Shown: positions 1 through 5,340, numbered from the stretch's first letter. The stretch is DNA of 5,340 bases from Bacteroidales bacterium UBA3742 (GCA_002371785.1 DFGU01000113.1:3120-8459), one strand, 5' to 3'. Made by a program: numbers and translations. The notes: generated from the letters alone by a model not told the origin.

Positions 1-2
1 CG

Positions 3-1646
3 CTGAGTATCAAGTTAGAGGAAGCCAGCGATTTGCTGTTCCGTATCCAGCACTCCGACGCACGGTTTATCATGTGCTCCGGGCAACAGCTGCCGAAAAT
101 CCGTAAGATCATCGCCGATTGTCCGAAAGTGGAGAAAGTGATTGTTTTTGACCCGCTGGAGACATACGAGGAGAAAGAGATCTGTATCGACGAGGTGATC
201 GCATTGGGCGATGCGCTTCTGGCGAAAGACCCGGCATCTTTTGAGGCACGTTACAAGTCCGTCGGGCCGAACGACTACGCGAACATCAGTTACACGTCCG
301 GCACAACGGCTGACCCGAAAGGTATCCTGTTGACCCATCGTAACTACACCGCGAACGTAGAGCAAGGAGCGTCTGTCATCCAATGCGAATTGGACGATGT
401 CATGTTGATCATTCTGCCGCTTGACCACTGTTTTGCGCACGTCGCAGGATTCTACACGATGATGTCGTACGGCGGTTCGATAGCGACCGTGCCGGTGGGC
501 AAGACAGCCATGGCAACGCTGAAGAACATTCCTGTGGCTATCCGCGAAGTGAGACCGCATGTGATGCTTTCGGTGCCTGCTTTGGCGCGTAACTTCAAAA
601 AGAGCATCGAAGCCGGCATCAAAGCCAAAGGCCCAAAAGTGGAGAAACTGTACAACTTCGCCCTCAATAACGCCATCGCTTATAACCGCGAATACTGGAA
701 CCGCGGCGGATGGCAGAACGCGTGGCGTTACCCTCTGGTGAAACTCTTTGACAAGCTGATCTTCAAAGCCGTACGCGATAATTTCGGCGGCAGGATGAAG
801 TTCTTTGTGGGCGGCGGCGCATTGTTGGACATCGCGCTGCAACGGTATTTCTGCGCCGTGGGCATGCCGATGTTCCAAGGCTACGGTCTGAGTGAAGCAA
901 CGCCGATCATCTGTTCCAACTCCGCCGGCGGAGCAATCTTCGGCTCTTCCGGACGCATCGTGCGACCCTTGGAACTGAAGATCTGCGATGCAGAAGGTAA
1001 CATCGTGCCGGACGGCGAACGCGGCGAGATTGTCATCAAAGGTGAGAACGTCATGGCTGGTTATTGGAAGAACCCCGAGTCGACGGCTTCTACTATCATC
1101 GACGGCTGGTTGCACACCGGCGATATGGGCTACGTCACCAAAAAGCACCCGGGTTATCTGTGGGTAGTTGGACGATTCAAATCGCTCCTCATCCGCGCGG
1201 ATGGTGAGAAATACAGTCCCGAAGGATTCGAGGATTCGCTGACCGACGGCAGTATTTACGTAGATCAATGTATTCTTCATAACAACCAAGACCCCTATAC
1301 GATCCTGCTGATGGTGCCCAACAAAGAGGCATTGCAGGCTTGGGCGAAGTCGCAAGGCAAAGACCCCGAGACCCGTGAAGGCAAGGAGTGTATGCTGCTC
1401 AAGATCCAAAGCGAAGTGGACTCGTACCGCCGGGGAGGAACCAGAGATGGTATCTTCCCTGAGGCTTGGTTGCCCAGTGCAATCGCTGTCTTAGGCGAGG
1501 CTTGGACGGAACAGAACCACCTCGTCAACTCCACCATGAAAGTGGTGAGAGGCAAAGTGGAGACCTATTTCCAAGACCGCATCGACTACGCCTATACAAC
1601 GGAAGGCAAAGAGCTGATGAACGAGAAGAACCTCGCGGCGCTGTAA
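3..1646 (+). CDS. AMP-forming long-chain acyl-CoA synthetase, 5' end missing
   Basis: Activates a fatty acid with ATP to an acyl-adenylate and transfers it to CoA (ANL superfamily, FadD/FAA1-like). The frame is open from base 3 with no credible start, so the true start lies to the left; 547 residues are visible of a protein usually around 600 or more. Visible landmarks are the P-loop-like YTSGTTADPKG (bases 291-323), the GYGLSEATP adenylate-binding motif (879-905), the HTGDMGY motif with its ribose-binding Asp (1122-1124), the hinge GRFKSLLIRADGEKYSPE (from 1170), and a C-terminal NSTMKVVRGKV whose Lys (1539-1541) is the candidate A10 catalytic lysine. All expected core motifs are present, so it looks functional. 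It converges on the hexuronate operon and shares the hairpin after it. The exact chain-length preference cannot be read from sequence. The family call is firm; the substrate is inferred. Confidence 0.93.
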   Translation: MSIKLEEASDLLFRIQHSDARFIMCSGQQLPKIRKIIADCPKVEKVIVFDPLETYEEKEICIDEVIALGDALLAKDPASFEARYKSVGPNDYANISYTSGTTADPKGILLTHRNYTANVEQGASVIQCELDDVMLIILPLDHCFAHVAGFYTMMSYGGSIATVPVGKTAMATLKNIPVAIREVRPHVMLSVPALARNFKKSIEAGIKAKGPKVEKLYNFALNNAIAYNREYWNRGGWQNAWRYPLVKLFDKLIFKAVRDNFGGRMKFFVGGGALLDIALQRYFCAVGMPMFQGYGLSEATPIICSNSAGGAIFGSSGRIVRPLELKICDAEGNIVPDGERGEIVIKGENVMAGYWKNPESTASTIIDGWLHTGDMGYVTKKHPGYLWVVGRFKSLLIRADGEKYSPEGFEDSLTDGSIYVDQCILHNNQDPYTILLMVPNKEALQAWAKSQGKDPETREGKECMLLKIQSEVDSYRRGGTRDGIFPEAWLPSAIAVLGEAWTEQNHLVNSTMKVVRGKVETYFQDRIDYAYTTEGKELMNEKNLAAL

Positions 1647-1680
1647 GCAGCCAAGAGTTGATAAACGAAAAGAACCTTGC
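1606..1680 (+). repeat. Diverged tandem copy of the acyl-CoA synthetase 3' end
   Basis: Bases 1606-1636, the last codons of the synthetase, recur at 1650-1680 just after its stop, offset by 44 bp. I count 26 matches in 31 positions. Relative to the original reading frame, three of the five differences are synonymous (ctg/ttg, gag/gaa, ctc/ctt) and one gives Met to Ile, so the peptide ELMNEKNLA reappears as ELINEKNLA, but in another frame and without a start. The second copy supplies the left arm of the terminator stem. It may be a remnant of a partial duplication or of recombination with a paralogue's 3' end. Confidence 0.7.
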
Positions 1681-1699
1681 CAAATCAGCAAGGTTCTTT
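1669..1699. terminator. Bidirectional rho-independent-like terminator between convergent genes
   Basis: A perfect 12-bp inverted repeat (1669-1680 with 1688-1699, AAAGAACCTTGC / GCAAGGTTCTTT) encloses a 7-nt loop, CAAATCA. On the plus strand the stem is followed by a T-rich run (tttcctttatta); on the minus strand the other side reads ttttcgttt. It lies 22 bp past the acyl-CoA synthetase stop and 28 bp past the transporter stop, so it is well placed to end both transcripts. Confidence 0.82.
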
Positions 1700-1727
1700 C
1701 CTTTATTATACGCGTACGCGCTACTGA

Positions 1728-3179
1728 TTATTTAACCACTACCGGCTCATACTTCGGCACAAGACTTTTCATAACTATCCATCCGATCAGGTAAGCTACT
1801 GCGCAGATACAGAAGATAATCATGTATCCTGCCGGTTTGCCGCTGAATCCCATGAACTGGAAGGCTTCGCCCATCTTGTCGGCATGCGTAAACAGCATAC
1901 CCGAACCCTTGTTGATCAGGAACGAACCTACACCACCGGCCATCGCTCCGATACCCGTGATGGTAGCCACTGCCGACTTCGGGAACATATCACCCGTGGT
2001 GGAGAAGATATTTGCGCTCCAACTCTGGTGTGCTGCACCTACGATACCGATAATGATAGCCACTGCCCACGGGCCATACATACCGCCCAGAGGCTGTGCA
2101 AACAGTGCAAACAGCGGGAAGAAGGCGAAGATCAACATGGCGCGCATACGTCCTGCATACGGTTCCATACCATGCTTCTCAACAAAGATCTTAGGCAGGT
2201 AGCCGCCAAACAACGAAACTACTGTCACGATGGCATACAGCGTGAAGATCAGTGCGATACCTTGCGGGTCACTGGCCTTGATGCCATACTGATCCTGGAA
2301 ATAAGCCGGAGCCCAGAAGAGGAAGAACCACCAAACGCCGTCGGTCATGAACTTACCAAACGCAAACGACCAGGTCTGTTTGTGCTTGAAAGCCTCAGCA
2401 AACGACATCTGCTTCTCTTCTCCTTCACTCTTTAACTCCTTAACTCCTTCATCTTTTTCATCCTGGTGGATATACTCGAGCTCAGCTTCGTTCACGTGCT
2501 TCGATTCCGTCGGTTTGTCATAGACAAAGATCCAGATACCGGCCCATATAAAGCCCAGCGCACCGATGATGATGAATGCCCACTCCCAGCCAAGACTCTT
2601 AGCCAGCAGAGGTATAGTAGCCGGAGCGGCCAACGCACCTACCGAGGCACCTGCATTGAACAGGGCGGTAGCAAACGCACGGTCCTTCTTCGGGAAGTAC
2701 TCGGCCGTCACCTTGATAGCAGCGGGGAAGTTACCTGCCTCACCAAGTCCCAAGATCAGACGGCAAGCCAGGAACAGATACACACTCACCATCGATATCG
2801 ATGCCGCAATAGTTCCCGTTGCATTCAGCAGCGCAGCCTTGTCGGCTACACCTACGATATGCTCGGTCACCCATCCGCAGCCTGCATGCATTACCGCACC
2901 TACCGACCAGATAACGATGGCCCACAGGTAGCCCTTCTTCGTACCCATCCAGTCGATAAACTTACCGGCAAAGAGGCAGAAGATAGCGTAGGCGATCGAG
3001 AACACACCGGTGATGGTTCCGTAGTCGGAGTCGGTCCAGTGGAACTCGGGTTGAATAAACTCCTTGAAGGTCAACGACAGTACCTGACGGTCCATGTAGT
3101 TAACCGTAGTGGCGAAGAAGAGCATCGCACACATGACCCAACGCCAGTTGGTCATGACAGCTTTCTTAACGTCATTCAT
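1728..3179 (-). CDS. MFS hexuronate-type sugar-acid transporter (anion:cation symporter family)
   Basis: Inner-membrane major facilitator of 483 residues, probably importing a hexuronate with protons; the likely family is ACS (ExuT, GudP, DgoT). Evidence: about twelve hydrophobic segments; the TM1 signature NYMDRQ (residues 27-32) with the family's Asp-Arg pair; GKFIDWMGTKKG after TM2 (72-83); RLILGLGEAGNFPAAIK in the TM4 region (140-156); and HQSWSANIFSTTGDMFP in the second half (384-400). The central cytoplasmic loop (about 221-268) is very charged, and its segment EKDEGVKELKSEGEEK (241-256) is encoded by an 8-bp tandem repeat. Start ATG at 3179 follows an A-rich leader (aaagaaaacaaaa), usual for Bacteroidota; a second Met at residue 9 is less likely. 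It is the last gene of the minus-strand unit, 95 bp after the aldolase. The substrate is inferred from the KDG kinase and KDPG aldolase upstream; aldonates or galactarate are alternatives. Confidence 0.92.
   Translation of the reverse strand: MNDVKKAVMTNWRWVMCAMLFFATTVNYMDRQVLSLTFKEFIQPEFHWTDSDYGTITGVFSIAYAIFCLFAGKFIDWMGTKKGYLWAIVIWSVGAVMHAGCGWVTEHIVGVADKAALLNATGTIAASISMVSVYLFLACRLILGLGEAGNFPAAIKVTAEYFPKKDRAFATALFNAGASVGALAAPATIPLLAKSLGWEWAFIIIGALGFIWAGIWIFVYDKPTESKHVNEAELEYIHQDEKDEGVKELKSEGEEKQMSFAEAFKHKQTWSFAFGKFMTDGVWWFFLFWAPAYFQDQYGIKASDPQGIALIFTLYAIVTVVSLFGGYLPKIFVEKHGMEPYAGRMRAMLIFAFFPLFALFAQPLGGMYGPWAVAIIIGIVGAAHQSWSANIFSTTGDMFPKSAVATITGIGAMAGGVGSFLINKGSGMLFTHADKMGEAFQFMGFSGKPAGYMIIFCICAVAYLIGWIVMKSLVPKYEPVVVK
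2421..2452. repeat. Degenerate 8-bp tandem repeat inside the transporter coding sequence
   Basis: Four successive octamers on the plus strand read tccttcac, tctttaac, tccttaac, tccttcat, with a weaker fifth (ctttttca) to 2460. The period of 8 is not a multiple of 3. The frame remains open, and the stretch encodes the Lys/Glu-rich part of the central loop (about residues 243-253), where length changes are tolerated in MFS proteins. It has the look of a short repeat insertion rather than of conserved family sequence. Confidence 0.65.
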
Positions 3180-3200
3180 TTTTGTTTTCTTTAAAAGATT

Positions 3201-3266
3201 CGATATTTCGATATCTCGCTCTACTTATCTTTCGATCTCTCGATTTATCGAAATTTCGATATCTCG
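3201..3266. repeat. TCGATAT-type intergenic repeat between aldolase and transporter
   Basis: Nearly all of the 95-bp gap is built from variants of TTTCGATATCTCG. The 14-mer ATTTCGATATCTCG occurs exactly twice (3205-3218 and 3253-3266), with a diverged middle unit (ctttcgatctctcg, about 3229-3242). It contains a perfect 14-bp palindrome, ATCGAAATTTCGAT (3247-3260), and a small hairpin, GATAT-ttcg-ATATC (3202-3215). I see no promoter or Shine-Dalgarno site in the gap. The repeat would be transcribed between the two cistrons and could affect mRNA stability or folding, which is inference. Confidence 0.7.
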
Positions 3267-3274
3267 GTTAATTA

Positions 3275-3943
3275 TTATTTTCTACAATTAGCAATAATCT
3301 CAAAACATTCTTGACATTTTGCCGTGACGTACTTCCAGTCACCGGCTTTTACCTTGTCGCCAGGGAAGAGCTTCGAGCCCATACCTACGCAGTAAACACC
3401 TGCAGCGAACCATTTCTCCAGATTCTCTTTCTCCGGAGCTACGCCACCCGTTACCATGATCTTCGACCACGGCATCGGAGCCATCAGACCTTTCACGAGA
3501 TTCGGACCAACTACATCACCCGGGAATACCTTCGTGAAGTCGCAGCCTACTTCCTGTGCCAGACCGATCTCACTCGGAGTCAAGCAACCCGGACAATAGG
3601 TCACGCAACGGCGGTTGCAGACAACAGCTATATCCTTGTTGAACAACGGACCTACTACGAAGTTAGCGCCCAGCTGCAAATAGAGCGAAGCCGTCGGAGC
3701 ATCTACTACACTACCGATACCGAGTGCCAACTCAGGGCACTCTACGGCTACCCACTTGCTCAGCTGGCCGAACACCTCGTGTGCGAAATCGCCACGGTTG
3801 GTGAACTCGAAAGCACGTACACCACCTTCGTAACAAGCCTTAATCACGTTCTTGCAAACCTCCACATCTTTGTGGTAGAAAACAGGAACCATCGGAGCGG
3901 CCTTAATCTTGGCCATCACCTCAAATTTATCGAACTTAGCCAT
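3275..3943 (-). CDS. eda: KDPG / 4-hydroxy-2-oxoglutarate aldolase
   Basis: Class I aldolase of 222 residues that cleaves 2-keto-3-deoxy-6-phosphogluconate to pyruvate and glyceraldehyde-3-phosphate in the cytoplasm, the step after KDG kinase. The TIM-barrel family landmarks are in order: FEFTNRG with the catalytic Glu46 and Arg50, GIGSVVDA (75-82), VVGPLFN (96-102), YCPGCLTPSE (116-125), the Schiff-base Lys138 in FTKVFPGD, the phosphate-binding GG (166-167) and GMGS (187-190). Length matches the Bacteroidota form, a little longer than the E. coli enzyme. It has many cysteines, including four clustered as C109-x3-C113-x3-C117-x2-C120 at the active-site loop. ATG at 3943 is preceded by an AT-rich leader without a clear ribosome site; the first in-frame Met fits the family N-terminus. 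It lies 60 bp after the S23/IVP gene. The function is well supported; activity on 4-hydroxy-2-oxoglutarate is a family property only. Confidence 0.95.
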   Translation of the reverse strand: MAKFDKFEVMAKIKAAPMVPVFYHKDVEVCKNVIKACYEGGVRAFEFTNRGDFAHEVFGQLSKWVAVECPELALGIGSVVDAPTASLYLQLGANFVVGPLFNKDIAVVCNRRCVTYCPGCLTPSEIGLAQEVGCDFTKVFPGDVVGPNLVKGLMAPMPWSKIMVTGGVAPEKENLEKWFAAGVYCVGMGSKLFPGDKVKAGDWKYVTAKCQECFEIIANCRK

Positions 3944-3952
3944 CTATTTAAA

Positions 3953-4014
3953 ATTTACGATTTAACAATTTACGATGTACGATTGATGTACGAAGGGATA
4001 TATTTACGATTTAT
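3953..4014. repeat. Left repeat arm (downstream side of the S23/IVP gene)
   Basis: The array contains ATTTACGAT three times (3953-3961, 3968-3976, 4002-4010), two of them within the 12-mer ATTTACGATTTA (3953-3964, 4002-4013), plus GATGTACGA-type units (from 3975 and 3985). Segment 3985-4014 is inverted relative to 4400-4424: 25 positions pair, with a 1-nt (3994) and a 4-nt (3999-4002, tata) bulge. The S23/IVP stop codon (4004-4006) and its last residues lie inside this arm. The arm fills the 60-bp gap before the aldolase gene and forms its leader. Confidence 0.78.
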
Positions 4015-4381
4015 CTCGCTCTGACGCATCCATCTTGTTTTTGGTCGTTAATATAGATTTGGTTGTTATTTTCCGAAGTTCAACGCTTTCATCATAAAGA
4101 TCCTGAACTCTCGTTTTTGGTAACATTCCGCTATCTATAATCAAACTAAGCCAATGAGATGTCTCGTCAATTTCCTCTTCAACCATTTTAAGTTTATTAA
4201 GGAAATCTTTATCGGATTTTGCGATGCAAGCAGCTCGGTAATTTGCCGATGGGGATGTTCCCGAACGAATGATTTGACGGGCTATCGCCATACTGGAAAT
4301 CGTATTGGGCATAGCATCAACTAACTTTATAATCCGCAACGCAAATATGCGATAGCGTTCTTTAAGTTCTTCTTTCGTCAT
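4004..4381 (-). CDS. Four-helix-bundle protein, 23S rRNA intervening-sequence (S23/IVP) family
   Basis: A 125-residue cytoplasmic protein of the family first seen inside 23S rRNA intervening sequences and common as stand-alone copies in Bacteroidota; relatives include diversity-generating-element accessory proteins (Avd), which bind nucleic acid. The family core is clear: an N-terminal helix LKERYRIFALRIIKLVDAM (residues 6-24), the hallmark RSGTSPSANYRAA (39-51), then AKSDKDFLNKLKMVEEEIDE (54-73) and ETSHWLSLIIDSG (73-85), and a final helix from about 92 to 108. The tail after residue 110 is basic and poorly conserved, and its end is encoded by the flanking repeat. Length is normal for the family. 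No typical ribosome site precedes ATG 4381. It sits 69 bp after the kinase and 60 bp before the aldolase, with no metabolic connection to either, and is AT-rich compared with both. Molecular role unknown. Confidence 0.9.
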   Translation of the reverse strand: MTKEELKERYRIFALRIIKLVDAMPNTISSMAIARQIIRSGTSPSANYRAACIAKSDKDFLNKLKMVEEEIDETSHWLSLIIDSGMLPKTRVQDLYDESVELRKITTKSILTTKNKMDASERDKS

Positions 4382-4382
4382 T

Positions 4383-4446
4383 ATCCTTCGTACTTAAATA
4401 TAAATCGTAAATCCCTCGTACATCGTACATCAATCCTTCGTACTTA
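4383..4446. repeat. Right repeat arm (upstream side of the S23/IVP gene)
   Basis: The arm includes the inverted partner of the left one: TAAATCGTAAAT (4401-4412) is the exact reverse complement of ATTTACGATTTA at 3953 and 4002, followed by CCCTCGTACATC (4413-4424) and another ACATCAATCCTTCGTAC stretch (4427-4443). The 14-mer ATCCTTCGTACTTA is present twice in direct orientation, 50 bp apart (4383-4396 and 4433-4446). It fills the gap between kinase stop and S23/IVP start, so it would be transcribed as the 5' side of a stem. Confidence 0.78.
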
Positions 4447-4450
4447 CGCT

Positions 4451-5340
4451 TTAGCGTTGTACGCGACCATTCGCATTGCCTCCGGCAAGCGAAAGTACTT
4501 CTTCCTCGCTTACGAGGTTGTAGTCACCGTTGATGGTGTGCTTCAATGCCGAAGCAGCAACTGCAAACTCAAGAGCTGATGCCTGGTCACCCGGATACTT
4601 GAGCATACCGTGGATCAGACCACCCGAGAACGAGTCACCACCACCTACGCGGTCGATGATCGGGTTGATCTCGTAGCGTTTCGACTGATAGAACTCCTTG
4701 CCATTATAAATCATAGCCTTCCAGCCGTTGAACGTAGCGCTGAAGCTCTCGCGCAAGGTCGAAACCACATACTTGAAGCCAAACTCTTTCATCATCTGCT
4801 CGAAGATGCCCTTGTAGCCCTCGGCATTGGTCTCGCCACCTTCTACATCTGCATCGGGCTTGAAGCCGAGACAGAGCTCTGCGTCTTCCTCGTTACCGAT
4901 ACAAACATCGACATACTTCATCAGCGGACGCATGATGGAGATAGCCTTCTCGCTGGTCCAGAGTTTCTTGCGGAAGTTGAGGTCAACCGATACGGTTACA
5001 CCGTGACGCTTGGCAGCCTCGCAAGCCAGACGGGTGATCTCAGCCGCCTTATCGGAGATAGCCGGAGTAATACCGCTCCAGTGGAACCATGCTGCACCTT
5101 CCATGATCTTGTCGAAATCAAAATCCTTCGGATCAGCCTCAGCGATAGCCGAGTGAGCGCGGTCGTAGATGACCTTAGACGGACGCATCGAAGCACCGGT
5201 CTCGCAGTAGTACAGACCTACGCGGTCACCGCCACGAACGATATAATCGTCCTTCACACCGTAACGGCGGAGCGAGTTAACAGCAATCTGACCAATCTCG
5301 TGCTTCGGAAGCTTCGTTACCAGATACGCCTCGTGACCAT
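4451..5340 (-). CDS. kdgK: 2-keto-3-deoxygluconate kinase (PfkB/ribokinase family), N-terminus outside window
   Basis: Phosphorylates KDG with ATP to KDPG, the substrate of the aldolase two genes downstream. The frame is open to the window edge, giving about 295 visible residues; the family is near 340, so roughly 45 N-terminal residues are missing. The GTG at 5257 is an internal Val, not the start: upstream the frame reads HEAYLVTKLPKHEIGQIAVN, which aligns with the family's first substrate-binding region. The second PfkB signature reads DRVGGGDSFSGGLIHG, with the catalytic Asp at 4634-4636. WFHWSGITPAIS and VSVDLNFRKKLW (about 4970-5080) are typical of the KDG kinase subgroup, as is the NEEDAEL segment. 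The C-terminus GNANGRVQR ends at a TAA five bases from the repeat arm. Other sugar-acid kinases of the family are possible, but the aldolase and transporter favour KDG. Confidence 0.9.
   Translation of the reverse strand, partial: GHEAYLVTKLPKHEIGQIAVNSLRRYGVKDDYIVRGGDRVGLYYCETGASMRPSKVIYDRAHSAIAEADPKDFDFDKIMEGAAWFHWSGITPAISDKAAEITRLACEAAKRHGVTVSVDLNFRKKLWTSEKAISIMRPLMKYVDVCIGNEEDAELCLGFKPDADVEGGETNAEGYKGIFEQMMKEFGFKYVVSTLRESFSATFNGWKAMIYNGKEFYQSKRYEINPIIDRVGGGDSFSGGLIHGMLKYPGDQASALEFAVAASALKHTINGDYNLVSEEEVLSLAGGNANGRVQR

Larger units (their letters stand above)
3953..4446 (-). mobile_element. Candidate IVS-like element: S23/IVP gene bracketed by inverted TACGA repeats
   Basis: A single four-helix-bundle gene is enclosed by inverted repeat arms and inserted between two genes of one sugar-acid pathway. 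Its GC is about 40% by hand count over 4021-4380, against 53-58% in sampled lines of the flanking genes. The outer limits are uncertain: the repeats extend from about 3953 on the left to 4446 on the right, five bases from the kinase stop. No transposase, integrase or reverse transcriptase is encoded, so any mobility would need help in trans or arise by recombination or an RNA route. That it is a unit of mobility is inference from the inverted repeats, the composition shift and the unrelated cargo. Confidence 0.4.

Noticed and set aside
15..1409. 464-residue open frame antisense to the acyl-CoA synthetase
   Set aside because: It opposes a gene with all catalytic motifs, shows no recognisable domain, and has the His/Arg/Val-rich composition of an antisense shadow in GC-rich coding DNA.
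1711..1720. Perfect palindrome CGCGTACGCG just after the transporter stop
   Set aside because: Too short and without a loop for a terminator; a single copy next to the real hairpin gives no support for an operator.
1466..1735. 89-residue plus-strand frame over the synthetase 3' end that includes ELINEKNLAKSARFF
   Set aside because: Overlaps the synthetase in another frame and runs through the terminator; the peptide comes from the duplicated gene end, not from an independent gene.
2466..3194. 242-residue plus-strand frame opposite the transporter, with others at 1822-2202, 1884-2435 and 2566-2931
   Set aside because: All lie antisense to a transporter with clear family motifs, and none has domain-like sequence or a leader of its own.
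3109..3291. 60-residue plus-strand frame with a repeated ISISR peptide
   Set aside because: The peptide periodicity is just the translated TCGATAT DNA repeat, and its start is antisense within the transporter.
3922..3929. Minus-strand TAAATTTG, matching the Bacteroidota -7 promoter pattern TAnnTTTG
   Set aside because: It lies inside the first codons of the aldolase, so it could not drive that gene, and I see no paired upstream -33 element; probably chance.
3311..4024. 237-residue plus-strand frame opposite the aldolase
   Set aside because: Antisense shadow of a well-identified enzyme; its end runs into the repeat arm.
4004..4381. Possible diversity-generating retroelement, given the Avd-like fold
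   Set aside because: No reverse transcriptase, template repeat or variable repeat is present in the window; the protein fits the S23/IVP branch.
3953..4446. CRISPR-like array in the TACGA repeats
   Set aside because: Units are short, degenerate, in both orientations and lack regular spacers; no cas genes are present.
4446..4457. ACGCT-tt-AGCGT inverted repeat across the kinase stop
   Set aside because: The 2-nt loop is too tight for a stable hairpin, and no T-run follows on the minus strand.

Overview
The window reads as chromosomal DNA of an uncultured Bacteroidales-type member of the Bacteroidota. I infer this from protein style, from A-rich leaders without clear Shine-Dalgarno sites, from a Bacteroidota-like KDPG aldolase and hexuronate transporter, and from a coding GC in the low-to-high 50s per cent by hand count of sample lines. 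No database search was possible.

Layout. Bases 1-1646 (+) carry the 3' part of an AMP-forming long-chain acyl-CoA synthetase. It ends at a strong hairpin (1669-1699) that can serve as terminator for both converging transcription units. Everything from 1728 to the right edge is on the minus strand and reads, in transcription order: a PfkB-family 2-keto-3-deoxygluconate (KDG) kinase whose N-terminus is cut by the window edge, a small four-helix-bundle (23S rRNA intervening-sequence, 'S23/IVP') protein, a KDPG/KHG aldolase, and an MFS hexuronate-type transporter. The kinase, aldolase and transporter form a coherent set for the late steps of hexuronate (glucuronate/galacturonate) use: sugar acid uptake, phosphorylation of KDG to KDPG, and cleavage to pyruvate and glyceraldehyde-3-phosphate.

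The unusual part is what sits between and inside these genes. The S23/IVP gene has no metabolic link to its neighbours, is clearly AT-richer (about 40% GC by hand count against 53-58% in sampled neighbouring lines), and is bracketed by inverted copies of a TACGA-rich repeat (about 3979-4014 and 4400-4442). Its stop codon lies inside one arm. In the transcript the arms could pair and put the whole gene in the loop of a long stem, the same architecture as intervening sequences in bacterial 23S rRNA, but here inside a protein-coding operon. This is the best candidate for an under-described element.

Three further repeat-like insertions are present: a TCGATAT-type repeat filling the aldolase-transporter gap (3201-3266), a degenerate 8-bp tandem repeat within the transporter's central cytoplasmic loop (2421-2452), and a diverged second copy of the acyl-CoA synthetase 3' end immediately after its stop codon, which now forms one arm of the terminator hairpin. 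No rRNA, tRNA, CRISPR array or convincing promoter was seen.
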